DNA from: Acidobacteriaceae bacterium
GTDB taxonomy: Bacteria > Acidobacteriota > Terriglobia > Terriglobales > Acidobacteriaceae
DNA: 8,380 bases
Reading direction: 5' to 3'
Assembly: GCA_003151875.1 (NCBI GenBank)
Contig: PLYW01000142.1
Location: forward strand, 8,409-16,788
Part shown: positions 1-6,346 of the stretch, in pieces
Numbering within the stretch: position 1 is the first letter of the stretch
Layout of the letters: each line of letters begins with the position of its first letter
Program-made: the position numbers and the translations under genes
Notes under the pieces: generated by a model
Database searches by the model: none
The model's input: the letters and a program-made list of their open reading frames with translations, nothing else
What the model was told of the DNA's origin: nothing

Positions 1-235
1 GTTGTTCGGGCTGGCGTTCGCCTGGATGACCACCAAGGTGGTCAGAAAGATCTACCAGCACCGAATGGAAACTTCCGCGAGGATCAATTTGATCTGGGAC
101 CGGAACCACAAGATTCGGCACGCGGTCGAAGCCATCACGCCCGTACCGCATCCCGCCAATCACCAGGCGATCCGGGTGATTCGCGAAGAGGTGGATCGCA
201 TTGAGGGCGCGCTGACCGACATACTGCCGCGATAA
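1..235 (+). CDS. C-terminal part of an unrecognised short protein with a hydrophobic N-terminal stretch
   Basis: The reading frame is open from the left edge and ends at TAA 233-235, leaving about 77 residues. It is probably cut by the window: the only candidate start is a TTG at position 2 with no room to see a ribosome-binding site. The visible part begins with a short hydrophobic run (FGLAFAW). It continues as a charged, helical stretch rich in Arg, His, Ile and Glu, with a possible coiled-coil-like end (IRVIREEVDRIEGALTDIL). That could be the end of a membrane segment followed by a cytoplasmic helix. I recognise no family and propose no function. The next gene on the same strand starts about 210 bases later. 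The frame is believable as coding because it runs in step with the following plus-strand genes and has no better competitor on either strand. Confidence 0.5.
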   Translation, partial: LFGLAFAWMTTKVVRKIYQHRMETSARINLIWDRNHKIRHAVEAITPVPHPANHQAIRVIREEVDRIEGALTDILPR

Positions 236-445
236 GCGCAGTCGTCAGCCGCCGGCCGCATCGCGTTGGCGGCGCAAGGGTCGTCACAACGGCTGCAACG
301 CATGCGCCGCTGTTCTGCAGCGCGAGGTGCATCGTCACCAAGCTCTCAGTTTTCTAGCTCGTCAACCTCAGCGCGATTGGCCGCCGTTTTCCATCGCCAA
401 CCACTCTTCGCCACCAGTAGCACCGGCGTGTTACAACAAAAGCTC
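236..445. other. Intergenic stretch before the membrane protein, no gene seen
   Basis: This 210-base gap lies between the stop of the first partial gene and the chosen start of the membrane protein. The frame of the downstream gene stays open through part of it (from TTG 266), but the implied peptide is a Ser/Arg/Ala-rich run with no hydrophobic character and no convincing Shine-Dalgarno sequence, so I treat it as non-coding. I find no clear -10/-35 pair, hairpin terminator or RNA gene here. Confidence 0.4.
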
Positions 446-1594
446 ATGTCCCTTTCGGGTATCCGCCAGCGAGTTGGTAGGCCGCAGATCGTGGCGCTGC
501 TCCTGCTGCTTATGTTTCTCGTGCAGTGTTTGTGGTTCTCCGCGCATGTGCGGTTATCGGCCGTGGAAGGCGGCTACGTGGAGGCCGGGTTGCTTCATCT
601 GGAACGGCTGTCCAATGCCGGCACGAGCGAGCGCTCTCCATTGGCGCCCCTGCTGGCGGGCGTTGCGGCGCGGACCAGCGGCGCAGAAAGTCATTACCTG
701 CGGCTCGCCAATTACCGCTTCTGGATCCGCCTACCCTTTTTATTTGCCGGGCTAATGCTGGGCGCTTCGCTGTGGTACGTCGCGCGCCGTCTGTACGGGA
801 ATATTGGCGGATACGTGGCGCTCGGGCTGTACTGCTTTTCGCCGCTGATGGTGGGATGGGCAAGCCAGGTGGACGCCGTGATTGTCGGCGCGTGGGGGGC
901 CTTCGGTCTCATTTTTACATCCATCGCGGTGGCCCACACTCTGTACGCGCCGCGCGAAGTCGTGCTATGGAATTGGCGGCGGATTCTTCTGATGGGGCTT
1001 TCCATGGCCATCTGCATCGGCGCTCAGTTCTCACTTTGGATTTTGCTAGTACCCGCGCTCGGCTTCATGCTTTGGGTCGGCCACGTGCGGCGCGGCGCGG
1101 CCCTGGCCATCTTCGCCGCCGCGTGTCTCACTGGGCTGGTTTTGTTGTGGGCCCTCTACAGCTTCCGCCCCGTGGTTTTCGGCCAGGCCCTGCTCAACGC
1201 AGACTGGCTGGAAATGTCCTCGCGGACCTTCTCGTGGAGTGGGATCGCTCCGCTACTGGCGACTTTTTTCCTGCAAAACGGGATCGGCCTGGTTCTGTTG
1301 CTGCTGGTCACGCTGGTTACCTTCGTCGTTTGGAAGCGCTCGCGGTTCTTTGGCACAGCCGCGCCGTTGTTTATAGGCGTCCTGCTGGTGGTTCTGGCCT
1401 TGCGACTGCACTTTGCGGGCTTCACCTTCCTGTTCGTCGCCCTCCCATTCCTGATTTTGTTCATGGCCGGCGTATCGGCGGACCTGCTGCAAAGCCGCTA
1501 CGCAGTGCTGGCCAATGCCGTAATCGTGGGCGTGCTGATCGCCAACGCCATGATCGACGTTTACAGCCTGATGCATTTAACATCCCGAAGCTAA
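446..1594 (+). CDS. Polytopic membrane protein, probable GT-C fold glycosyltransferase-like protein
   Basis: This 382-residue protein has about ten hydrophobic segments, at roughly residues 15-33, 95-113, 121-137, 143-165, 178-212, 218-238, 265-295, 305-320, 324-345 and 354-372. The layout fits GT-C type glycosyltransferases (dolichyl-phosphate-mannose mannosyltransferase/ArnT-like), which move sugars from polyprenyl-phosphate carriers outside the membrane. A first large loop carries an acidic residue (E41 in VEGGY) and the pattern SPLAPLLAGV (64-73), like the 'HPPLAKLLAAL' loop of those enzymes. RLPFLFAGLMLGASLWYVARRLYG (95-118) and LGLYCFSP (126-133) also match the usual second and third segments. 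The protein is shorter than typical family members and has no large C-terminal periplasmic domain. I chose ATG 446 because the region upstream in this frame (from TTG 266) encodes a Ser/Arg-rich, low-complexity stretch unlike the protein. The ribosome-binding site is weak. The family call is inferred from topology and loop pattern, and donor and acceptor are unknown. Confidence 0.6.
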   Translation: MSLSGIRQRVGRPQIVALLLLLMFLVQCLWFSAHVRLSAVEGGYVEAGLLHLERLSNAGTSERSPLAPLLAGVAARTSGAESHYLRLANYRFWIRLPFLFAGLMLGASLWYVARRLYGNIGGYVALGLYCFSPLMVGWASQVDAVIVGAWGAFGLIFTSIAVAHTLYAPREVVLWNWRRILLMGLSMAICIGAQFSLWILLVPALGFMLWVGHVRRGAALAIFAAACLTGLVLLWALYSFRPVVFGQALLNADWLEMSSRTFSWSGIAPLLATFFLQNGIGLVLLLLVTLVTFVVWKRSRFFGTAAPLFIGVLLVVLALRLHFAGFTFLFVALPFLILFMAGVSADLLQSRYAVLANAVIVGVLIANAMIDVYSLMHLTSRS

Positions 1595-1641
1595 TAGAGA
1601 CTTCCCAGCATCTAACGGGTTGGATTAGACTGAAGGGGCAA

Positions 1642-2499
1642 ATGAGGGGCGCAAGCCAAGTCGGGTGTCCGAAGGGCTGCAAGTTCTTCAAGCGTCTGGC
1701 GCTGATATTGGGGTCGTGCCTGTTGCTTGCCGCGCTCTCATTCGCACAGACACGATTCGGACAGACGCGTGGTGGCGGTTACCCGCTGCCCTCGGTGAGC
1801 TCGATGGGCGGGTACCCACGTCCTAGCGTTTCGTCGGTCCCAAACACTGGTTTTGGAAACCGCTTTCACAACGGAGCAGGTTTCAATCACGGCGCAGGCT
1901 TCAATCATGGTGGCCGGTATCGCGGGGGAGGCTACGCCTACGGCTTTCCTTACTACTACATTCCGCTCGGCGGTTACGACTACGACTACGATTACGTAGG
2001 CGATCCCAACACGTATTCTGGTCCGTCCACCGTGTATTCTGGCGGGCCCAATATGTATTCTGGCCCGCCAATGGGTGCTAATGAATCGACGCTGCACATC
2101 ATTGTGGAGCAGGCACCAGCGCAGTCATACCGTCCCCCAACCGACGACGCGCAGGCGGAAGTAGCGCCACCTCCGCCGGTGGCACATGAGCAACCCTCCA
2201 CAGCACGGGATGCGACGCCGCGCGAACCGACCGTCCTGGTTTTTCGCGATGGGCATCGGCAAGAAGTTGGCAATTACGCCATCATGGGGCAAACGGTTTA
2301 CGTCCTGGATGAGCGCACCAAGAAAATTTCTCTCGCCGACCTGGACGTTCCCGCCACCGTCAAGGCCAATGACGATCGCGGTATGGAGTTCAAGGTCCCG
2401 GCGCAAAAACCAGCACCGAACAAAGCCGATATTGAATTGAAAGTCCCTGCCGAACCGCAAGCAACGGATCCTGCCAACATCGCTTCGGCACTGCCGTAA
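1642..2499 (+). CDS. Exported Gly/Tyr/Pro-rich protein with an acidobacterial-type C-terminal module
   Basis: This 285-residue protein has a signal peptide: a basic start (KGCKFFKR, 11-18), a hydrophobic core (LALILGSCLLLAALSFA, 19-35) and likely cleavage after A35. The mature part begins with low-complexity sequence. It contains YPLPSVSS/YPRPSVSS, a duplicated GAGFNH hexapeptide, a Tyr-rich patch (FPYYYIPLGGYDYDYDY, 102-118) and three YSG(G)P units (about 125-143). A Pro-rich linker (174-186) leads to a folded-looking C-terminal module at about 197-253 (TVLVFRDGH..EVGNYAI...TVYVLDERTKKISLADLD..ATVKANDDRG). The C-terminal tail is Lys/Pro/Ala-rich. I know similar C-terminal modules from acidobacterial secreted proteins with no assigned function, so the role is left open; cell-envelope location is an inference. 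ATG 1642 is chosen because a GAAGGGG-like ribosome-binding site lies just upstream and the signal peptide follows directly. It starts 47 bases after the membrane protein, so the two may be co-transcribed. Confidence 0.75.
   Translation: MRGASQVGCPKGCKFFKRLALILGSCLLLAALSFAQTRFGQTRGGGYPLPSVSSMGGYPRPSVSSVPNTGFGNRFHNGAGFNHGAGFNHGGRYRGGGYAYGFPYYYIPLGGYDYDYDYVGDPNTYSGPSTVYSGGPNMYSGPPMGANESTLHIIVEQAPAQSYRPPTDDAQAEVAPPPPVAHEQPSTARDATPREPTVLVFRDGHRQEVGNYAIMGQTVYVLDERTKKISLADLDVPATVKANDDRGMEFKVPAQKPAPNKADIELKVPAEPQATDPANIASALP
1873..1908 (+). repeat. Tandem duplication encoding GAGFNH twice
   Basis: A 17-base unit is present at 1873-1889 and again at 1891-1907, 18 bases apart with two mismatches. It encodes two copies of the hexapeptide GAGFNH in the exported protein. 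The in-frame period of 18 points to a small tandem duplication within its low-complexity region. Confidence 0.7.
2014..2070 (+). repeat. Three imperfect YSG(G)P-encoding repeats
   Basis: The word TATTCTGG occurs three times in this stretch, encoding YSGPSTV, YSGGPNM and YSGPPM. It sits just after the Tyr/Asp-rich patch of the exported protein and before its Pro-rich linker. Such repeats are typical of flexible, surface-exposed low-complexity segments. Confidence 0.6.
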
Positions 2500-2504
2500 G
2501 ATAG

Positions 2505-2532
2505 TCAGCCATCAGCCGTCAGCTTTCAGCTA
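2505..2532. repeat. Heptad repeat array, left copy (TCAGCYN x4)
   Basis: Four consecutive seven-base units read TCAGCCA, TCAGCCG, TCAGCTT and TCAGCTA. The array begins five bases after the stop codon of the exported-protein gene. Its reverse complement reappears at 2814-2844, so the two arrays face each other across about 280 bases. The longest exact inverted match between them is 14 bases: 2511-2524 against 2828-2841. Confidence 0.75.
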
Positions 2533-2629
2533 AGAACCAGTCACTTGAGCGGCCTCGAATCTCCCTCAGAATCGCCGCCTAACAATCTGAAAATACATGA
2601 CTTATCCTGGTCCAAAATGATGCCCGCAG

Positions 2630-2638
2630 TGTTATAAT
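2630..2638 (+). promoter_or_regulatory. Extended -10 promoter element for gyrA (TGTTATAAT)
   Basis: The sequence TG-T-TATAAT matches the extended -10 consensus exactly, within a locally AT-rich stretch. No good -35 hexamer lies 16-19 bases upstream (the nearest is a weak TGGTCC), as expected for an extended -10 promoter. Transcription would begin near 2645 and give gyrA a leader of about 200 bases. The same nine bases occur before the cupin gene at 7044-7052. Confidence 0.5.
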
Positions 2639-2803
2639 TTGAAGTGTTCATCGAAGCAACAATCTCCCGAAATCGCAATGATTTACACGTGATCGGGGCG
2701 GGATTCGCAGCGAGAACGGCAAACGTGTTTCTGCGTCCGCCAGCAAAGCGAATCGCGACTGTCCTGGCTACCAGAATCTGTGAGTCGACCGCCTCTGAAC
2801 TTT

Positions 2804-2810
2804 AGGAAGG
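2804..2810 (+). promoter_or_regulatory. Displaced Shine-Dalgarno sequence (AGGAAGG) upstream of gyrA
   Basis: AGGAAGG is the best Shine-Dalgarno match in the leader, but it ends 38 bases before ATG 2849, far beyond normal spacing. The intervening DNA is almost entirely the heptad array. The bases directly before ATG (TAGCAATC) contain no ribosome-binding site. Confidence 0.45.
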
Positions 2811-2813
2811 AAC

Positions 2814-2844
2814 AGCTGAAAGCTGATAGCTGACGGCTGATAGC
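2814..2844. repeat. Heptad repeat array, right copy (AGCTGAN x4)
   Basis: The units are AGCTGAA, AGCTGAT, AGCTGAC and GGCTGAT, then a partial AGC. This is the reverse complement of the motif at 2505-2532. It stops four bases before the gyrA start codon. Similar AGCTGA-type heptads are, to my knowledge, scattered in acidobacterial intergenic DNA; that is recollection, not something shown here. Confidence 0.75.
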
Positions 2845-2848
2845 AATC

Positions 2849-5476
2849 ATGGCAGACGATCCCAACCAGCAATTACCGCTCGACCCCACGAAACCCAACG
2901 GGGGCAACATACAGCCGATCAACATTGAAGAGGAGATGCGGCGTTCGTATCTCGATTATTCGATGTCGGTCATCATCGGGCGCGCTTTGCCCGATGTGCG
3001 CGACGGCCTCAAGCCCGTGCATCGCCGCATTCTGTACGCCATGCACGACATGGGCCTGCTGCATAACCGCAAGCACGTGAAGTGCGCCAAGGTAGTTGGC
3101 GAAGTGCTGGGCAAGTATCACCCGCACGGCGACACCGCGGTGTATGACGCCATGGTGCGCATGGCGCAGCCCTTTTCGTTGCGCTACCCGCTGATTGATG
3201 GGCAGGGCAACTTCGGTTCGGTGGATGGCGATCCTCCGGCGGCTTATCGATACACCGAGTCGCGCATGACCGAGATCTCCGAAGAGCTGCTGTCTGACAT
3301 CGACAAAGACACGGTTGATTTCGTCGCTAACTTCGACGACACCACAGTCGAGCCGCTGGTGTTGCCAACGAGAATTCCCAACCTGCTGGTGAATGGATCG
3401 AACGGTATCGCGGTCGGCATGGCGACCAACATTCCGCCGCACAATTTGACGGAGATTGTGGACGCCTGCATCACGCTGGTAAACAATCCGCACGCCACCC
3501 TTGCCGACATGTTGAAACATGTGCAGGGCCCGGACTTCCCGACGGCTGGCTTTATCTACGGACGCAGCGGCATTACCGAAGCCTATCGCACCGGGCGCGG
3601 GCGCTTTATGATGCGCGCCAAGGCCGCCATCGAGCACCTGACGAAGGACAAGGACGCGATCATCGTCACCGAGATCCCCTACCAGGTCAACAAGGCCAAG
3701 CTGGTCGAACGCATCGCCGAACTGGTGAACAACAAGGTGATCGACGACATCAGCGATGTCCGCGACGAGAGCGACCGCGACGGCATGCGCATCGTCATCG
3801 AACTGAAGCGCAGCGCCGAAGCCCAGATCGTGCTCAACCAGCTCTTCAAGCACACCTCGATGCAGGAGAGCTTCAGCATGATTTTCCTGGCCATCATCAA
3901 CGGCCAGCCCAAGGAGATGGGCCTGGTGCAGGCCATCCAGTACTTCGTCGATCATCGTATCGACGTAGTCCGGCGCCGTACCGCCTACCTGCTGATGAAG
4001 GCACGCGAGCGCGAGCACATTCTCGAGGGCTACCAGGTCGCGCTGGACCGGGTGGATGACGTGATTCGCATCATTCGTGGCAGTGAGAACCGCCTCGAAG
4101 CCCGAACCAACCTGGTTGAGTATTTTTCGGGCAAGACCGTCAGTGCGTCGGAAGGCAAGTCGGGTAAGCAGGCTTCGCTGAAGGGCCTGGTGCCGTCGCA
4201 ACTCACGCGCCCCTTCGACACCGTGCAAGCCGACGCCATCCTGGAATTGCAGTTGCATCGTTTGACTCGCTTGTCGATCGACGAAATTCTTAAGGAATTG
4301 GCCGAGGTCCGCAGCCGCATCGCCGAATACGAATCGATCCTCGCCAGTGAAAAGAAGCTGCGCAACGTCATCATCAAGGAGCTCGAGGAAGTCAAAAAGA
4401 AGTACGGCGACGCGCGCCGCACGGTCATCCAGGACGAAACGGTCGAGATCAGCCTGGAAGATCTGATCGCCGACGAGCAGGTCGCGGTCACGGTCAGCCA
4501 CTCCGGTTACATGAAGCGCACTCCGATTTCGACCTATCGGCAGCAGCGCCGCGGCGGCACCGGACGCAAGGGCATGAGCACCCGCGAGGAGGATTTTGTC
4601 GAGAACCTCTTCGTCGCCTCGACCCACGACTACATCCTGGTATTCACCAACAACGGGCGGGTGTACTGGCTCAAGGTGTACGAAATCCCAGAGCTAAGCG
4701 CTGCCGGCAAGGGCAAAGCGATTGCAAGTCTCGTCTCCTTGCAAGCGGGCGAAAGCGTACGCGCGCTACTCGCCGTGCGCGATCTGGAAGAAGAGGGCAA
4801 GTACGTTTTCTTCGCCACAAGGAGTGGGACGGTCAAGAAAACGCCGCTGAAGGACTTCAGCAATGTGCGGTCGAGTGGCATCAACGCCATCGGCATTGAG
4901 AAGGAGGACGAACTCGTCGCCGCCAGTTGTACCGACGGCAACCAGATCGTTTTCCTGGCGACGCACGACGGCAAGGCCATTCGCTTCGATGAAGACGACG
5001 TACGGCCGATGGGTCGCCAGGCCTATGGAGTCCGCGGTATGAGGCTGCGCAAAGGCGATTACATTGTGGGCATGGCGGTCACTCCCAAGGAGCGCGGGAA
5101 GGCCAAGAACGGAGATGGGCAGCAGGCAAACCTCATCCTCTCGGTTACCGAGCAAGGCTACGGCAAGCGCACCGACGTGGATGAATACCGTCTGCAGACA
5201 CGCGGCGGCGGGGGCGTCATCAATGTGAAGACCACGTCGCGCAATGGTAAGGTCGTCTCCATCATGCTGGTGAAGGAAGAGTCGGAGGTGATGGTGATCA
5301 GCCAGTTTGGCAAGATCATCCGCATCGGTGCCAGGACCATCCGGGAATGCGGACGCTCGTCCCAGGGCGTTCACCTGCTGCATCTGGAGGAGGGCGACCG
5401 GGTAGCCGCCACCTCGGTCATTCCGCCGGAAGAAGTGGCTGAGAGTGGCAACGGCGAGGGGTTGCTGCTGCAGTAG
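2849..5476 (+). CDS. gyrA: DNA gyrase subunit A
   Basis: GyrA is the breakage-reunion subunit of DNA gyrase. With GyrB it introduces negative supercoils in an ATP-dependent reaction. The 875-residue length matches the usual size. The N-terminal topoisomerase IIA core begins at about residue 26 (EEEMRRSYLDYSMSVIIGRALPDVRDGLKPVHRR). The winged-helix stretch holding the quinolone-resistance region reads HPHGDTAVYDAMVRMAQP (91-108). The catalytic pair is R134-Y135 in AAYRYTE. In E. coli numbering, S83 is Thr (T96) and D87 is kept (D100); Thr at this site is natural in several groups. The coiled-coil region (about 445-515) precedes the GyrA box, QRRGGTG at 566-572, which separates gyrase from ParC. 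A beta-pinwheel C-terminal domain follows, with the recurring blade motif (for example GYGKRTDVDEYRLQTRGGGG). ATG 2849 is preferred because it starts the family-typical acidic N-terminus. No gyrB is adjacent, and the gene probably has its own promoter at 2630-2638. Confidence 0.97.
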   Translation: MADDPNQQLPLDPTKPNGGNIQPINIEEEMRRSYLDYSMSVIIGRALPDVRDGLKPVHRRILYAMHDMGLLHNRKHVKCAKVVGEVLGKYHPHGDTAVYDAMVRMAQPFSLRYPLIDGQGNFGSVDGDPPAAYRYTESRMTEISEELLSDIDKDTVDFVANFDDTTVEPLVLPTRIPNLLVNGSNGIAVGMATNIPPHNLTEIVDACITLVNNPHATLADMLKHVQGPDFPTAGFIYGRSGITEAYRTGRGRFMMRAKAAIEHLTKDKDAIIVTEIPYQVNKAKLVERIAELVNNKVIDDISDVRDESDRDGMRIVIELKRSAEAQIVLNQLFKHTSMQESFSMIFLAIINGQPKEMGLVQAIQYFVDHRIDVVRRRTAYLLMKAREREHILEGYQVALDRVDDVIRIIRGSENRLEARTNLVEYFSGKTVSASEGKSGKQASLKGLVPSQLTRPFDTVQADAILELQLHRLTRLSIDEILKELAEVRSRIAEYESILASEKKLRNVIIKELEEVKKKYGDARRTVIQDETVEISLEDLIADEQVAVTVSHSGYMKRTPISTYRQQRRGGTGRKGMSTREEDFVENLFVASTHDYILVFTNNGRVYWLKVYEIPELSAAGKGKAIASLVSLQAGESVRALLAVRDLEEEGKYVFFATRSGTVKKTPLKDFSNVRSSGINAIGIEKEDELVAASCTDGNQIVFLATHDGKAIRFDEDDVRPMGRQAYGVRGMRLRKGDYIVGMAVTPKERGKAKNGDGQQANLILSVTEQGYGKRTDVDEYRLQTRGGGGVINVKTTSRNGKVVSIMLVKEESEVMVISQFGKIIRIGARTIRECGRSSQGVHLLHLEEGDRVAATSVIPPEEVAESGNGEGLLLQ

Positions 5477-5499
5477 GAGAAGATGAACAGATGTGATCG

Positions 5500-5521
5500 A
5501 GGGCGCGAGCAATCGCGCCCT
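5500..5521 (+). terminator. Hairpin terminator after gyrA with a GCAA loop
   Basis: AGGGCGCGA (5500-5508) pairs perfectly with TCGCGCCCT (5513-5521) around a GCAA tetraloop, a stable GNRA type. TATTACTT follows, a modest T-rich tail for the plus strand. The hairpin lies between the convergent ends of gyrA (5476) and the minus-strand gene (5524). It could block transcripts from both sides, although the minus-strand side has no T-run. Confidence 0.75.
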
Positions 5522-5523
5522 TA

Positions 5524-6303
5524 TTACTTCTCAGTGTTCCCTGAAATTTCGATCACGTAATTTTCAATATTCTTGCAGAAGCGCAGTCCGAGATCCGTTA
5601 GTCTTCCATGCTTCGCAGATGATACTGAGTAACCGCTGTCCTCCCCTAATAAGCGGAGCTTTACTAATATTTCATCATCCCTACTGATAAGCGCTCGAAC
5701 ATCATATCCCAGCCACTTGATAACCAACTGGATCCACTGCTCACGTGTCGCTCCGACCCCCGTATGTGCTCTGTCAATATTATCGACGTTGGCGAGCTCA
5801 CCAGATTTTCCTAATTCATAGCAGGCTTTCATCAAGAGCAGCTGACTGGAGGTCAGTTCCCTCGCAATTTGAAATAGCTGATAAGCAAGAATTTTTTGGG
5901 CGTCGGTGCTCTTTACCGAGTTCACGGAGAAGAACATGGCTTTCAGGGCCTCCAGGCGATCCGGATCAGGACACTCATTGTCAATGATCGTGAGGAGTTC
6001 AACCCAGCTTTGATACCCGTACTTCGTGTCACCAAAGTTCTCGTCGATCTTGCCTTTCTTGCGAAAATCTTGGACTTCCCTCGCGAACTCCTCGAAAAGG
6101 TGGCCCTTCAGCGCGGCTTGCGCGATCTTCCCGCCGAACACAGCCAATTGTTTTGGCCCTTCGGCAAGCATTCCCGTGACCAACTCTGCGATGAATCCAA
6201 GAGGCTGCTCGAGAAAATCTGCTATGACTTCCGGCTTAGGGTCGTAAAACAGCCGCGAATAGTCTCGCTGCTTGATAATGTATGAGGACTCGTCGTCAGC
6301 CAT
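5524..6303 (-). CDS. Unrecognised 259-residue helical protein downstream of a VapBC module
   Basis: I do not recognise this family with confidence. An N-terminal segment (about 33-68, PLGFIAELVTGMLAEGPKQLAVFGGKIAQAALKG) is amphipathic and Gly/Ala-rich. A charged helical region follows (70-90). A central block (about 95-165) contains YGYQSWVELLTIID, PDPDRLEALKAMFFSVNS and ILAYQLFQIARELTSSQLLLMKACYEL. The C-terminal part (about 185-250) has WIQLVIKWLGYD and ends LTDLGLRFCKNIENY, which looks like a winged helix. The overall plan recalls Abi-alpha/DUF4393-type abortive-infection proteins, but only weakly and by eye. No clear transmembrane segment or catalytic motif is visible. ATG 6303 is chosen over the upstream ATG at 6342 because CAGGGAG sits at good spacing before it. 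The gene follows vapC by 43 bases on the same strand with no terminator between. It is AT-richer than its surroundings (26/60 G+C at 5641-5700 and 25/60 at 5761-5820, against 37/60 at 3781-3840 in gyrA), which suggests acquisition by transfer. Confidence 0.8.
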   Translation of the reverse strand: MADDESSYIIKQRDYSRLFYDPKPEVIADFLEQPLGFIAELVTGMLAEGPKQLAVFGGKIAQAALKGHLFEEFAREVQDFRKKGKIDENFGDTKYGYQSWVELLTIIDNECPDPDRLEALKAMFFSVNSVKSTDAQKILAYQLFQIARELTSSQLLLMKACYELGKSGELANVDNIDRAHTGVGATREQWIQLVIKWLGYDVRALISRDDEILVKLRLLGEDSGYSVSSAKHGRLTDLGLRFCKNIENYVIEISGNTEK

Positions 6304-6346
6304 GTCAATCTCCCTGTAGGTATGTTTAGGCGCCCCGCACACGCTG

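Larger units (their letters stand above)
2500..2848. other. 349-base gyrA upstream region without a protein gene
   Basis: No believable gene lies in this gap. From left to right it holds the left heptad array (2505-2532), an AT-richer stretch (about 2580-2640) ending in an extended -10 element, and a leader of roughly 200 bases. The leader contains a perfect 7-base inverted repeat, GATTCGC at 2702-2708 against GCGAATC at 2748-2754. A Shine-Dalgarno-like AGGAAGG follows at 2804-2810, then the right heptad array (2814-2844). I see no tRNA or known riboswitch and no strong terminator for the preceding gene. Confidence 0.6.

Noticed and set aside
266..445. N-terminal extension of the membrane protein from TTG 266
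   Set aside because: It adds 60 Ser/Arg-rich residues ahead of a normal start (ATG 446) and has no Shine-Dalgarno sequence.
526..1641. Long plus-strand open frame in another phase through the membrane-protein gene, continuous with the exported-protein gene
   Set aside because: The implied peptide is Arg/Gly/Pro-rich and shapeless, whereas the overlapping frame gives clear membrane helices. The real gene in this phase starts at ATG 1642 with a ribosome-binding site and signal peptide.
2505..2844. Heptad arrays as a CRISPR array or insertion-sequence ends
   Set aside because: The units are only seven bases and directly adjacent with no spacers. The DNA between the two arrays contains no transposase, and no target-site duplication is seen.
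2936..3160. Quinolone-resistance mutation at the E. coli S83 position
   Set aside because: Thr at this site is wild type in several bacterial groups and Asp at the D87 position is kept, so no acquired resistance is implied.
2873..4627. 584-residue open frame antisense to gyrA
   Set aside because: It lies entirely against the well-conserved gyrA core, and its His/Asp/Val/Leu-rich composition is what an antisense frame of GC-rich coding DNA gives. It shows no domain or start signal.
2849..5476. ParC (topoisomerase IV) instead of GyrA
   Set aside because: The GyrA box QRRGGTG at residues 566-572 and the full pinwheel C-terminal domain indicate gyrase.
4766..5512. 248-residue antisense frame over the gyrA C-terminal domain
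   Set aside because: It is another composition shadow of gyrA; it also crosses the terminator hairpin at 5500-5521 and has no recognisable motif.
5896..6285. Plus-strand open frame opposite the 259-residue gene
   Set aside because: The minus-strand frame is longer and has a good ribosome-binding site and a regular helical pattern; the plus-strand product has none of these.
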